15,050 nucleotides of DNA. Source: Burkholderiales bacterium. Its GTDB lineage: Bacteria > Pseudomonadota > Gammaproteobacteria > Burkholderiales > Ga0077523. Below, in pieces: positions 6,504-13,592 of this stretch. Where the stretch lies: positions 1 through 15,050 of the forward strand of contig JALORJ010000021.1 in the NCBI GenBank assembly GCA_025459035.1, given 5' to 3'. The position numbers and the translations under genes were made by a program. A model generated the notes under the pieces. It saw nothing but the letters and a program-made list of their open reading frames with translations. It was not told where the DNA came from and made no database searches. Within the stretch, counting starts at the first letter, position 1; each line of letters begins with the position of its first letter.

Positions 6504-7034
6504 TCAGTGCAGCGCGGCGAGCCGCGTCCGGGCTTCGGGGTGACGCGGGTGCACGCGCAGCGCCGCCGCGAACGCGAAGCGCGCGCCGGCGGCATCGCCG
6601 TGCGTGTCGAGGATCTCGGCGAGCGCACACATCGCGCCGAAGTGACGCGGCTCCAGGTCGAGCACGTGGCACAGCGCGTCGACGCACTCGGCGTCGCGCT
6701 CCTGCAGGTAGTAGAGCGTCGCGCGCTTGTTCCACGCCTCGCTGTAGTCGGGGGCGCGGCGCACCAGTTGCGCGAGGCGGGTCTCGGCGAGGTCGTGGCA
6801 CTGCGCCGCGATCTCGGTGGCGGCGCGGTCGAGATGGCGCGCCGCGACGTGGTGCGGGTGGTACATCCACAGCGTCCAGATGCGGTCCTCGATCTGCGCG
6901 GCATGCGCGTCGGTGCGACACGCCGCCAGTTCGTCGAACAGCGGCTGCAGCGCGGGCGCGAGCGCATGGCTCGGCGGGCGGCGCGGGCCGGCGGCCAGCA
7001 GGCACAGCGCGCAGGACAGGTCGGCGGCGGGCAT
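6504..7034 (-). CDS. Tetratricopeptide repeat protein
   Basis: A 176-aa TPR protein. Residues 32-60 (LFDELAACRTDAHAAQIEDR and IWTLWMYHP) form a conserved leading segment seen in a group of proteobacterial TPR proteins, followed by repeats at about 65-96, 98-130 and 132-165 (RAPDYSEAWNKRATLYYLQE; LEPRHFGAMCALAEILDTHG). The repeats build a helical scaffold for protein binding. No partner is known and no catalytic domain is present. The start at 7034 is chosen over a longer frame because GAGGAGA stands just upstream. The N-terminus (SCALCLLAAG) is mildly hydrophobic but not a convincing signal peptide. It is the first gene of the minus-strand block that continues with the nuclease and fbp, and is divergent from the chemoreceptor. 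Confidence 0.82.
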   Translation of the reverse strand: MPAADLSCALCLLAAGPRRPPSHALAPALQPLFDELAACRTDAHAAQIEDRIWTLWMYHPHHVAARHLDRAATEIAAQCHDLAETRLAQLVRRAPDYSEAWNKRATLYYLQERDAECVDALCHVLDLEPRHFGAMCALAEILDTHGDAAGARFAFAAALRVHPRHPEARTRLAALH

Positions 7035-7204
7035 CGGAGCGGTCTCCTCTCGGCGTGCGGCGGACAGCCAGAAGATGCATGCAATCCGCGCGCCCGGCAT
7101 CGCCGGCGATGCGTGGGCCCGCGCTGGGCGACCGGTTGAACGGGGCTTGCGGCAACATCGAGCGGTCGAAGCGCCGTCGGCGCCGATCCCGGACCCGCCC
7201 CCGC

Positions 7205-9205
7205 ATGAATGCCCTGAAGAATTCGATGACCGCGCGCATCGTCGCGCTCGTGCTGGCCGGGCTGGTGGTCGCCCTGCTCGTCGTCGGCATCGTGAACGCA
7301 GTCCGATTGCGGACCGAGGTCAGCGCGGAGGTGCGCTCGACGGCGCGGACCACCGCAAGCGCCGAGGCGCGTCGCATCGAGGGCGACTTCAAGGACCTGC
7401 TCGCGCGCGTCGAGTCGGCAGCGCACTTCGCCGAGGCCGTCAAGCGCGTCGAGCCTGCACCGTCGCGACGCATCCTCGACGAGTACCAGATCCGCGCGAT
7501 CGAGCGCACGCCCAGCATCTTCGGCATCGCGATCGCGTTCGCGGCCAACGCGTGGGACGGGCAGGACGCGAAGTTCGCCAACACGACCGGGACCGACGCG
7601 TCCGGACGCTACATCCCGTACTACACGCGCAACGCGAGCGGGAAGGCGCAGGTCGAGCCGCTGGTCGACTACGACACGCCGGGCAAGAACGACTGGTGGG
7701 TCAAGCCGATCCAGCGAGGCGCAGCGGTGCTGCTGGATCCGTACGCCTATCCGGTGGGCGGCAAGGAAGTGCTGATGATCACCATGAGTGCGCCGGTCCG
7801 GGTCGACGGCCGCGCGGTGGGCATCTCGAACATCGACTACACCCTCGATGCGCTGAACGCGCGGCTCGCGAACCTGCATCCGTACGGCGGACAGGTGGCC
7901 GTGGTGTCCGGCAACGGTCACTGGGCCTCGCATCCGGATGCCGCGCGCCTCGGCAAGCCCGCCGACGAGATCCCGGCCGACGTGCGCCGCGAGGCGTCGG
8001 CCGGTCGCTCCACCGCGTACGAGTCCGATGGCATGGTGCATCTCCTGGAGCCGGTCGCGCTGCCGGGCGCCGACGCGCCGTGGACGCTGGTCGTGTCGAT
8101 TCCGCGGGGCGCGCTCTACGCGGGCGCGAACCGCGTGGCGATCGTGTTCGCGATGGTCTGTGTCGTCGCGGCGGTCGTGTTCGGCGTGCTGATGCTGTTC
8201 GTGCTTCGCCGCACGCTGCGACCGCTGGTGCGCCTCGAGCGGGCGGTCGGCGCGCTCGCCGCCGGCGGCGGCGACCTGACGCAACGCGTGACGGTCCGGT
8301 CGACCGACGAGACCGGGCGCATCGCGACCGCGTTCAACGGCTTCGTGAGCCATGTGCAGACCCTGCTCACGCAGGTCCGCGGCGAGAGCGGTACGGTGTC
8401 GACGGCGTCGGGCGCGATCGACGCGGCGGCGCGCGCCGCGGCGAAGCGCGCTTCCGACCAGGCCGACGCCGCGCGCACCGTCGCGACGTCCGTCGACGAA
8501 GTGGTGGTCTCGGTCGAGGCCGTCGCCGACAACGCGGCCGCGAGCGACGGCGCCGCGCGCGAGATGGCGACCGCCGCGGCGCGCGTCGCGGCCGACATGC
8601 AGGCGACCGCCACGCGCATCCACGAGATCAACGCGCGCGTCGCCGGCCTGTCCGCGACGCTCGGACGCCTCGGCGAGCGCTCGCGCGAGATCGACAGCAT
8701 CGTGCGCGTGATCACCGAGATCGCGAACCAGACCAACCTGCTCGCGCTGAACGCGGCGATCGAAGCGGCGCGCGCCGGCGAGCAGGGCCGCGGATTCGCG
8801 GTGGTGGCCGACGAAGTGCGGGCGCTGGCCGAGCGCACGGCCGCGGCGACCAAGCGCATCGGCGAGATGATCGCCGGCATCCAGACCGAGAGCACCGCAG
8901 CGGTCGACAGCGTGGGGGCGGTGGTCGCGGATGTGGAGATCGGCGCGCGCATGTCGGGCGACGCCGCCACGGCCGTCGACGCGATCTCGACCGAACTGCG
9001 GGCGGTGCTCGAACGCGTCGGCGACATCGCCGCCGCGACGTCGCGCCAGCGCGCCACCGGCGGCCGCATGAAGGCCGACGTCGAGCGCATCCTGCGACTG
9101 GTCGACGACGCGCGTGCCGACAGCGAGACCGGGCTGGCATCGGCGGCCGACCTCGCGGCGCGGGCGCGCGCGCTCGACGACATCGTCGGCCGCTTCAAGG
9201 TCTGA
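7205..9205 (+). CDS. Methyl-accepting chemotaxis protein with dCache sensor
   Basis: A 666-aa transmembrane chemoreceptor. TM1 is at about 12-30 (IVALVLAGLVVALLVVGIV). The periplasmic part, about 35-305, is a double Cache domain, with DYDTPGKNDWWVKPIQRG and LDPYAYPVGGKEVLMITMSA typical of dCache_1. TM2 is at about 311-331. A HAMP domain follows (FVLRRTLRPLVRLERAVGAL), then a coiled-coil signalling domain. The CheA/CheW-binding hairpin tip is near 503-530 (EIANQTNLLALNAAIEAARA, then GRGFAVVADEVRALAERT). The C-terminus ends in VGRFKV with no CheR-tethering pentapeptide. The ligand cannot be read; the amino-acid motif of dCache_1AA is not obvious. The start at 7205 puts TM1 at the right depth, but no strong Shine-Dalgarno precedes it. 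It is a single gene; no che genes are in the window. Confidence 0.95.
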   Translation: MNALKNSMTARIVALVLAGLVVALLVVGIVNAVRLRTEVSAEVRSTARTTASAEARRIEGDFKDLLARVESAAHFAEAVKRVEPAPSRRILDEYQIRAIERTPSIFGIAIAFAANAWDGQDAKFANTTGTDASGRYIPYYTRNASGKAQVEPLVDYDTPGKNDWWVKPIQRGAAVLLDPYAYPVGGKEVLMITMSAPVRVDGRAVGISNIDYTLDALNARLANLHPYGGQVAVVSGNGHWASHPDAARLGKPADEIPADVRREASAGRSTAYESDGMVHLLEPVALPGADAPWTLVVSIPRGALYAGANRVAIVFAMVCVVAAVVFGVLMLFVLRRTLRPLVRLERAVGALAAGGGDLTQRVTVRSTDETGRIATAFNGFVSHVQTLLTQVRGESGTVSTASGAIDAAARAAAKRASDQADAARTVATSVDEVVVSVEAVADNAAASDGAAREMATAAARVAADMQATATRIHEINARVAGLSATLGRLGERSREIDSIVRVITEIANQTNLLALNAAIEAARAGEQGRGFAVVADEVRALAERTAAATKRIGEMIAGIQTESTAAVDSVGAVVADVEIGARMSGDAATAVDAISTELRAVLERVGDIAAATSRQRATGGRMKADVERILRLVDDARADSETGLASAADLAARARALDDIVGRFKV

Positions 9206-9241
9206 CCACCCGCCACGCGGTCCACGTCGCCAGCTCCAGGA

Positions 9242-9263
9242 CGCCCGACGGCGCCGCCGGGCG
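9242..9263. terminator. Possible terminator hairpin between convergent genes
   Basis: CGCCCG (9242-9247) pairs with CGGGCG (9258-9263) around a 10-base GC-rich loop. It lies between the chemoreceptor stop (9205) and the oxidoreductase stop (9270). There is no T-run, so this is only a candidate. Confidence 0.3.
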
Positions 9264-9269
9264 GGCGGT

Positions 9270-10010
9270 TCAGCGGCGGATCGAGGCCCGGCTGCCGCTG
9301 TGGCCGAGAGCGGCCTGCAGGCGACTCGCGCCGATCACGTGGTCGCCGCGCAGCAGCGGCGCGGTGGCTTCGACGATGGCGCGCGCCGCGGTCGCCGAGT
9401 CCATCGGTGCGAGCGCGCGCGGCGTGAGGTAGTGCGCGAGCGTGCCGAGCCACCACTGCGCCAGTCGTTCGGGCCACGTGCCGGCACGCGTGCGCACTTC
9501 GTCCGGGGTCGGGCGCACGAACACGGCGGCTTCGAAACCCATCGCGACGATGCGCGCCTCGTCGAGATCCGCGAGCCCGAGCCCGTCCGCGTTCAGCTGA
9601 TGCAGCGCAGCCAGTGGCGCGATGCTCACCACCCGGCGCACGCCGGCACGGTGCGCCGCGCGCGCCAGCGCCACGGCCTCGGCGCGATCGAAGGCGCGGT
9701 ACGCGGCGTCGCGTCGGTGGAAGCCCGGTGCCCCGCCGGTGACGCACCACAGGTCGTCGACCGGCGGCAGGGCGGTGGTCTCGGTCGCCGCTTCCGCGGA
9801 CATCGACCACGGCACCACGTTGCCGAAGGTCGACGTGAACGGCGCGGTCACCGCCACATGGATCGGGCCGCGCGCTGCAAGCCGCTCGAGCAGGGCTTCG
9901 CCCAGCCGCCCCGCCGCGCCGATCAGCAGCCCGGAGCGCACGGCATGCGCTGCGTCCGCCGTCGGCCGCGGCGCCATCGCGCCCGCGAGTGCGCGGGCAG
10001 GGTCGATCAC
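9270..10010 (-). CDS. NAD(P)-binding Rossmann-fold (NmrA/epimerase-like) protein
   Basis: A 246-aa protein of the atypical short-chain dehydrogenase type. The cofactor loop GLLIGAAGRLGEALLERLAA (27-46) has GxxGxxG at Gly31, Gly34 and Gly37. Later VRRVVSIAPLAALHQLNADG is the strand bearing the usual substrate-site Ser, but no YxxxK motif is evident, which suits an NmrA-like or degenerate member. The GTG start at 10010 overlaps the TGA of the upstream hydrolase gene (GTGA), with AGAGG seven bases before it. This supports translational coupling and a 22-residue lead before the Rossmann fold. An ATG at 9977 is the alternative. Substrate and reaction are unknown; it may only bind the cofactor. The operon partner is the cysteine hydrolase. 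Confidence 0.75.
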   Translation of the reverse strand: MIDPARALAGAMAPRPTADAAHAVRSGLLIGAAGRLGEALLERLAARGPIHVAVTAPFTSTFGNVVPWSMSAEAATETTALPPVDDLWCVTGGAPGFHRRDAAYRAFDRAEAVALARAAHRAGVRRVVSIAPLAALHQLNADGLGLADLDEARIVAMGFEAAVFVRPTPDEVRTRAGTWPERLAQWWLGTLAHYLTPRALAPMDSATAARAIVEATAPLLRGDHVIGASRLQAALGHSGSRASIRR

Positions 10011-10648
10011 GCGGCCACCTCTGCGCCAGCGGGCGCCGCCCACAGCGCGACGACGCTCGCGACATCCGTCACGTACGCGAACACGTCGCTCATGCACAGC
10101 AGCGCCGCCGCCTGGTGCGCGTCCGACACGGCCGCGACGGCGTCCGCGGGGACCAGCACGCGGTAGTCGAGGTTGCGTGCGGTGTAGACGGTGCTCATCA
10201 CGCAGCAGTGCGTGGTCACGCCGCAGCACACGAGGTTCGCGATGCGCCGGCCGCGCAGCACGAGGTCGAGGTCGGTGCCGACGAAGCTGTCGTAGCGCCG
10301 CTTGGCGAGGATGTGCGTGTCGCCCGGCTGCACGTCGAGGTCGTCGGTGAGTTCGCAGCCCGCGGTGCCTTCGAGGCAGTGGACCGGGTCGTACTCGAGC
10401 TCGATGCCGTAGTCGCTCAGGTCGGGGCGATGCATCTCGTGGGTGAAGATCACCGGCAGCCGGTGGGTGCGCGCCCACGCGATCAGGCGATTGACGGCCG
10501 GGACCAGCGCGCGCCCGCCCGGCGTCTGCTGCACGGCGCCGGCGTCGACGAAGTCGCGCTCCATGTCGATCACGAGCAGCGCGGTGTCCTGCGGCAGGAT
10601 GCGCGCGACCGGCAGCGGCCGGCGCGCGGGCGGTGGAAACGGCGTCAC
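10007..10648 (-). CDS. Cysteine hydrolase of the isochorismatase family
   Basis: A 213-aa isochorismatase-like hydrolase. The catalytic triad is visible: Asp28 in LLVIDMERDF, Lys116 in LAKRRYDSF, and Cys149 in GVTTHCCVMSTVYTARNLDY. The segment HEMHRP..., with VHCLEGTAGCEL (89-100), resembles ureidoacrylate/nicotinamidase-type amidohydrolases, so an amide or N-carbamoyl substrate is more likely than isochorismate; the exact substrate is not deducible. No signal peptide is present, so it is cytoplasmic. The start is GTG at 10648, because GGAG lies six bases upstream and the longer frame adds 68 Arg-rich residues foreign to the family. Its stop overlaps the GTG of the Rossmann-fold gene, so the two form an operon. 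Confidence 0.88.
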   Translation of the reverse strand: MTPFPPPARRPLPVARILPQDTALLVIDMERDFVDAGAVQQTPGGRALVPAVNRLIAWARTHRLPVIFTHEMHRPDLSDYGIELEYDPVHCLEGTAGCELTDDLDVQPGDTHILAKRRYDSFVGTDLDLVLRGRRIANLVCCGVTTHCCVMSTVYTARNLDYRVLVPADAVAAVSDAHQAAALLCMSDVFAYVTDVASVVALWAAPAGAEVAA

Positions 10649-10924
10649 GAGATTCTCCGGACCGGGCGGACCGCGATCATCGCGGGCAGACCGCCTTTGT
10701 CGCAATGCAGCGACACTGGTCCGGGAATGCGCCTTTGCAGTGCGATGCAGCACACGGACGTCGCGATCCAAGGCGCCTGCCCGCGAGCGTGCGCGCAGCG
10801 ACAGCGCCTTGCGCCGGGTGAGCCTGACGGCGGATGGCCGCTGGCGCTGCACTGCAACACACAGGCATCATCCTTGCGTCGTGGAACGCATCGTTCCCTG
10901 CCGCCCGAGACCGGAACCGACTTC
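10649..10924. other. Intergenic region with three imperfect direct repeats
   Basis: These 276 bases separate the hydrolase (minus) from a tiny ORF (plus). Three related words occur in the same direction: CGCAATGCAGCGACAC (10701-10716), TGCGATGCAGCACAC (10741-10755) and TGCACTGCAACACAC (10848-10862). The first two are each preceded by CCTTTG. The first also contains a 6-bp dyad, TGTCGC with GCGACA (10698-10715). Regulator binding sites are possible. I see no convincing promoter. Confidence 0.45.
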
Positions 10925-11059
10925 ATGCTGTTGCTCATCCTCAGGAACACCGCCGTCGTCGTGATCGCCGTGCTGATCGTCGGCCTGCTCGCCCCCGGCG
11001 AGCCGGGCAGCGGCGGCACCGAGCCGACGCTCGCGGCGAGTGCGCCGACCCTGCGCTGA
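10925..11059 (+). CDS. Tiny single-span membrane protein (44 aa), hypothetical
   Basis: A 44-codon frame whose N-terminal half is one hydrophobic helix, LILRNTAVVVIAVLIVGLLA (residues 4-23), followed by a Gly/Ser/Pro-rich tail (PGEPGSGGTEPTLAASAPTL). The contrast between helix and soluble tail, and GC-rich third positions, look like real coding. The ribosome binding site (CGGAAC before ATG) is poor and I recognise no family. The stop lies 16 bases before the stop of the convergent PaiB-like gene. It could be a chance frame; transcription is not shown. Confidence 0.45.
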   Translation: MLLLILRNTAVVVIAVLIVGLLAPGEPGSGGTEPTLAASAPTLR

Positions 11060-11075
11060 TCCCGCGCCCCGGGCG

Positions 11076-11738
11076 TCAGCCGCCGCGCTGTGCGCGGTCG
11101 ATCCACGCATGCAATTCGGCCTGCGCATGCGGGTCGCCGGGGTCGGCCAGGCCTCGTACCACACCGTCGCGGTCGTCCTGCGAGCGGTTCTGCGACAGCT
11201 TCCACTTGCCCTCGAAGCGCTCGACGCGCAGCTCGATCCCGACCAGGGCCCGCAGCATCTGCTCGACGTACGGTGACGGCGCGTCGGTGACCGCCCAGGG
11301 TGCAGGCCGCGGCGCTTCGGCCTGATCGGTCAGGCGCGTCACGAGCGCGTGCACCCACCGCGGATCGTCGTGCGCCGTCAGCCGACCGTGGGCGTGCACC
11401 ACGGCGTAGTTCCAGGTCGGCACCACCTTGCCGTCGCGCGCCTTCGATGCATACCACGACGGCGTCACGTAGCCCTGCGGGCCGTGGAACACGGCAAGCG
11501 CCGGACAGCCGTCGCCGATGTCGCGCCACAGCGGGTTCGCGCGGGCGACGTGCCCCCGCAGTCGCCAGCGGTCGTCGCCGACCTCGGTCGCGGGCGGGAT
11601 CGCGTGCAGCGGGATGTGATGCGCCTCGAGGCCGGCGGCTGCGTGGATGACCAGCGTCGCCAGCGGATGCGCGGCGATCAGCTGACGCTGTGCGTCAGGG
11701 TCTGACTGGACGAAATGCGACGGGTTGTAGAGCGGCAT
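11076..11738 (-). CDS. PaiB family FMN-binding protein (putative transcriptional regulator)
   Basis: A 220-aa protein of the PaiB family, named for the Bacillus subtilis negative regulator of sporulation and degradative enzymes. Its fold is the FMN-binding split barrel. Family motifs in order: MPLYNPSHFVQSD (1-13), LEAHHIPLH, RLRGHVARANPLW, FHGPQGYVTPSWYASK, VVPTWNYAVVHAHG, and near the end EGKWKLSQNRSQDDRDGV. In many proteobacteria such proteins are annotated as regulators, but flavin-dependent chemistry is equally possible because there is no helix-turn-helix. The start at 11738 gives the conserved N-terminus. It is divergent from the PEP-CTERM genes, with a 261-base gap holding a sigma-54-like site. 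Length is normal for the family (about 205-225). Confidence 0.92.
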   Translation of the reverse strand: MPLYNPSHFVQSDPDAQRQLIAAHPLATLVIHAAAGLEAHHIPLHAIPPATEVGDDRWRLRGHVARANPLWRDIGDGCPALAVFHGPQGYVTPSWYASKARDGKVVPTWNYAVVHAHGRLTAHDDPRWVHALVTRLTDQAEAPRPAPWAVTDAPSPYVEQMLRALVGIELRVERFEGKWKLSQNRSQDDRDGVVRGLADPGDPHAQAELHAWIDRAQRGG

Positions 11739-11860
11739 GGCGCGCGAGTCCGGTGGATGGCGATCGGTTCGTGTGCTGCGGCGGCGCCGCGCGAGGCGGG
11801 CGTCGACCTCTGCAGGAAGGGGGATCTCGATCATCCGCGAAGCGGCTGCGGCACGTGATC

Positions 11861-11885
11861 CGCGATCGGCACACGCGCGATCGCG
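11861..11885. repeat. 25-base inverted repeat upstream of the sigma-54-like site
   Basis: CGCGATCG (11861-11868) and CGATCGCG (11878-11885) are perfect 8-base arms around a 9-base spacer. The repeat ends 17 bases before the -24 element at 11903. It could bind a regulator, but GC-rich dyads are common in DNA of this composition. Confidence 0.4.
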
Positions 11886-11902
11886 ACGGGTCGACGCGAG
11901 GC

Positions 11903-11918
11903 TGGCCCTGTCCTTGCC
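11903..11918 (+). promoter_or_regulatory. Sigma-54-like -24/-12 promoter for the first PEP-CTERM gene
   Basis: TGGCCCTGTCCTTGCC compares with the consensus TGGCACG-N4-TTGC[A/T]. TGGC and TTGC are intact and the GG to GC spacing is exactly 12; mismatches are C for A, T for G, and the last base. Transcription would begin near 11929, about 70 nt before ATG 12000. Confidence 0.45.
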
Positions 11919-11999
11919 AAAGGGTCGGCGGGCCCCCGAAGCCCTGCCTGCGATGCGCACGGTGTGCATCGCACTCTCGAACCGACGGAGACCCTCCTC

Positions 12000-12668
12000 A
12001 TGTTCAAGCAACTCGTTCTCGCGGCTGCGCTCGCCGGCGTCGGCGCCAGCGCCCACGCGATCACCATCACCAAGGGCGGCAACGCGGCGCCCGGCATCGG
12101 CCAGATCTCCGCGATCGCCGGCGCGACCTTCCTGCGCGACTTCGACGGCGTCGATCCCGGCGCCGGCCTCTACACCGGCGGCGCGGTCGTCAGCGGCAAC
12201 ATCGGTGGCGTCACCGCCGCCCCGCCCGGAGACACGTCGAGCTACTTCCACGTCGGCCCCGGCGGCGGCTCGGTCAGCAGCTCGACGACCGCGACGATCG
12301 ACCTCGCGGCGTGGAGCCAGCCGGTCACGTACTTCGGCTTCTACCTGGGCTCGCCCGACAGCTACAACGGGTTCACGGTCGAGCAGAGCAACGGCGACAC
12401 GCTGACGTTCGACGGCACGTTCCTCGACGGTCTGCCGGTCGCCAACGGCAACAACGGCGGCGGCAACCAGTCGATCGGCTACTACGTGAACATCGCGGCG
12501 GCCGCCGGCACGAGCCTGACGAAGGTGGTGTTCTCGTCGTCGAGCAACGCGATGGAGACCGACAACCACATGATCGTGGCCGTCCCCGAGCCGAGCACGT
12601 ACGCGGCGATGGGTCTGGGCCTCGGCCTGCTGGGCTTCGCGGCGCGTCGTCGCGCGGCGAAGCGGTAA
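12000..12668 (+). CDS. PEP-CTERM exosortase-sorted surface protein, paralog 1
   Basis: A 222-aa secreted protein. Signal peptide: residues 1-20 (MFKQLVLAAALAGVGASAHA). The mature domain (21-194) contains VTYFGFYLGSPDSYNGFTVE and NAMETDNHMIV, resembling the Npun_F0296 group of exosortase-dependent surface proteins. The C-terminal tail (195-222) is a complete PEP-CTERM signal: VPEPSTYAAMG, a GLGLGLLGF membrane helix, then a RRRAAKR basic cluster, so exosortase should cleave near VPEP after export. The start at 12000 follows GGAGA at 11987-11991; an in-frame ATG 12 codons upstream is rejected. The gene is paralogous to 12896-13585. The exosortase itself is not in the window. The role is probably in biofilm, floc or envelope, by analogy. 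Confidence 0.92.
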   Translation: MFKQLVLAAALAGVGASAHAITITKGGNAAPGIGQISAIAGATFLRDFDGVDPGAGLYTGGAVVSGNIGGVTAAPPGDTSSYFHVGPGGGSVSSSTTATIDLAAWSQPVTYFGFYLGSPDSYNGFTVEQSNGDTLTFDGTFLDGLPVANGNNGGGNQSIGYYVNIAAAAGTSLTKVVFSSSSNAMETDNHMIVAVPEPSTYAAMGLGLGLLGFAARRRAAKR

Positions 12669-12674
12669 GCCGTT

Positions 12675-12708
12675 CACGGCGGGGCGGGCCTCGGCCCGCC
12701 TCGCCGTG
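12675..12708. terminator. GC hairpin right after PEP-CTERM paralog 1
   Basis: CACGGCG (12675-12681) pairs with CGCCGTG (12702-12708), then a G-T wobble, then GGCGGG (12683-12688) with CCCGCC (12695-12700), around a CCTCGG loop. It begins 7 bases after the stop. No T-run follows, so it may protect the mRNA 3' end or terminate weakly. Confidence 0.6.
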
Positions 12709-12895
12709 CGTGCGCCCCGCCGGTCGTGCCCGATCTCGACTGGCGCGGGTGTTCGAAAAAATGTCGCAGTGAGCGCCTTCGTGTCGCTTGCCGCCGACGG
12801 CGGAACTGGTGCAGATTCCAGGCGTGGCCCCCGATGGCCATGGACGACCGGCTGACCCCCGGCGCTCCTCGAACGTCAATCTGGAGACCTGCACC

Positions 12896-13585
12896 ATGAA
12901 GAAGCTGCTTCTTGCAGCGGCGCTTGCCGCTGCCGGCGTCGACGCGCACGCCATCACCGTCACCACTGGCGGTTTCGACGACCCCATGACGACCATCGGC
13001 CAGACCTCCACGGTCACCGGGGCGCTCATGCTCAACGACTTCGACGGCACGTGGCTGGCCGGGATCGCCAGCTACACGGGCGGAACGATCGTCAGCGGCA
13101 GCGGCTCGGTGTCCGCCGCACCGCCCGATGCCCAGGCCGGCTTCGACACGTCGAAGTACCTGCACGTCGGCCCGGGCGGCAACCAGGGTGCACCGACCAA
13201 CGCCGTCGTGCCGTCGAGCTCGCCCGCCACGGTCACCTTCCTGCTGCCCACGACGTACTTCGGGTTCTGGTGGGGTTCGCCCGACGAGTACAACGTGCTC
13301 GAGATCACCTCGTCGGCCGGCACCAAGACCATCACCGGCGGCGATGTGTCGACGCTTCTGGGCAGCACCGCGAACGGCGACCGCTCGAAGGGCATGTACG
13401 TGAACATCGCGACCGCGCCCGGCGAGACCCTGACTTCGGTCGTGTTCAAGTCGCCGAGCAACGCCTTCGAGACCGACAACCACATGGTCGTGGCCGTGCC
13501 CGAGCCGAGCACGTACGCGGCGATGGGCCTGGGTCTGGGTCTGGCGGGCTTCGCGGCGGCACGCCGTCGCAAGTCGGCCGCCTGA
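12896..13585 (+). CDS. PEP-CTERM exosortase-sorted surface protein, paralog 2
   Basis: A 229-aa secreted protein homologous along its whole length to the 12000-12668 product. Signal peptide 1-19 (MKKLLLAAALAAAGVDAHA). Shared blocks include LNDFDG, SYTGGTIVSG, YLHVGPGG, TYFGFWWGSPDEYN, YVNIATAPGETLTSVVF and NAFETDNHMVVAVPEPST. The PEP-CTERM tail is at 201-229 (VPEPSTYAAMG, GLGLGLAGF helix, ARRRK). The start at 12896 follows GGAGA (12883-12887) in a leader nearly identical to that of the choice-of-anchor A gene; a frame open further upstream lacks a signal peptide there. The protein is expected to be exported by Sec, anchored by the tail and processed by exosortase. A hairpin and a strong terminator follow. 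Its function is not known. Confidence 0.92.
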   Translation: MKKLLLAAALAAAGVDAHAITVTTGGFDDPMTTIGQTSTVTGALMLNDFDGTWLAGIASYTGGTIVSGSGSVSAAPPDAQAGFDTSKYLHVGPGGNQGAPTNAVVPSSSPATVTFLLPTTYFGFWWGSPDEYNVLEITSSAGTKTITGGDVSTLLGSTANGDRSKGMYVNIATAPGETLTSVVFKSPSNAFETDNHMVVAVPEPSTYAAMGLGLGLAGFAAARRRKSAA

Positions 13586-13592
13586 TCGCGGT

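Noticed and set aside
7182..7189. GCCGATCC as a flagellar sigma-28 -10 box for the chemoreceptor.
   Set aside because: No TAAA-like -35 at about 15 bases, and it would leave almost no leader before ATG 7205.
5822..8623. A 933-codon minus-strand open frame.
   Set aside because: It runs antisense to the chemoreceptor and out of frame through the TPR and nuclease genes. The translation is Arg/Ala-rich with no family motifs; long shadow frames are expected in DNA this GC-rich.
6817..9432. An 871-codon plus-strand frame across the chemoreceptor.
   Set aside because: It is the wrong frame of the chemoreceptor, which has TM, HAMP and signalling-tip motifs in the frame used at 7205-9205.
12741..12756. 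TGGCGCGGGTGTTCGA as a sigma-54 site for PEP-CTERM paralog 2.
   Set aside because: The -24 half is good, but the essential GC of the -12 half is CG; without it I do not call a promoter.
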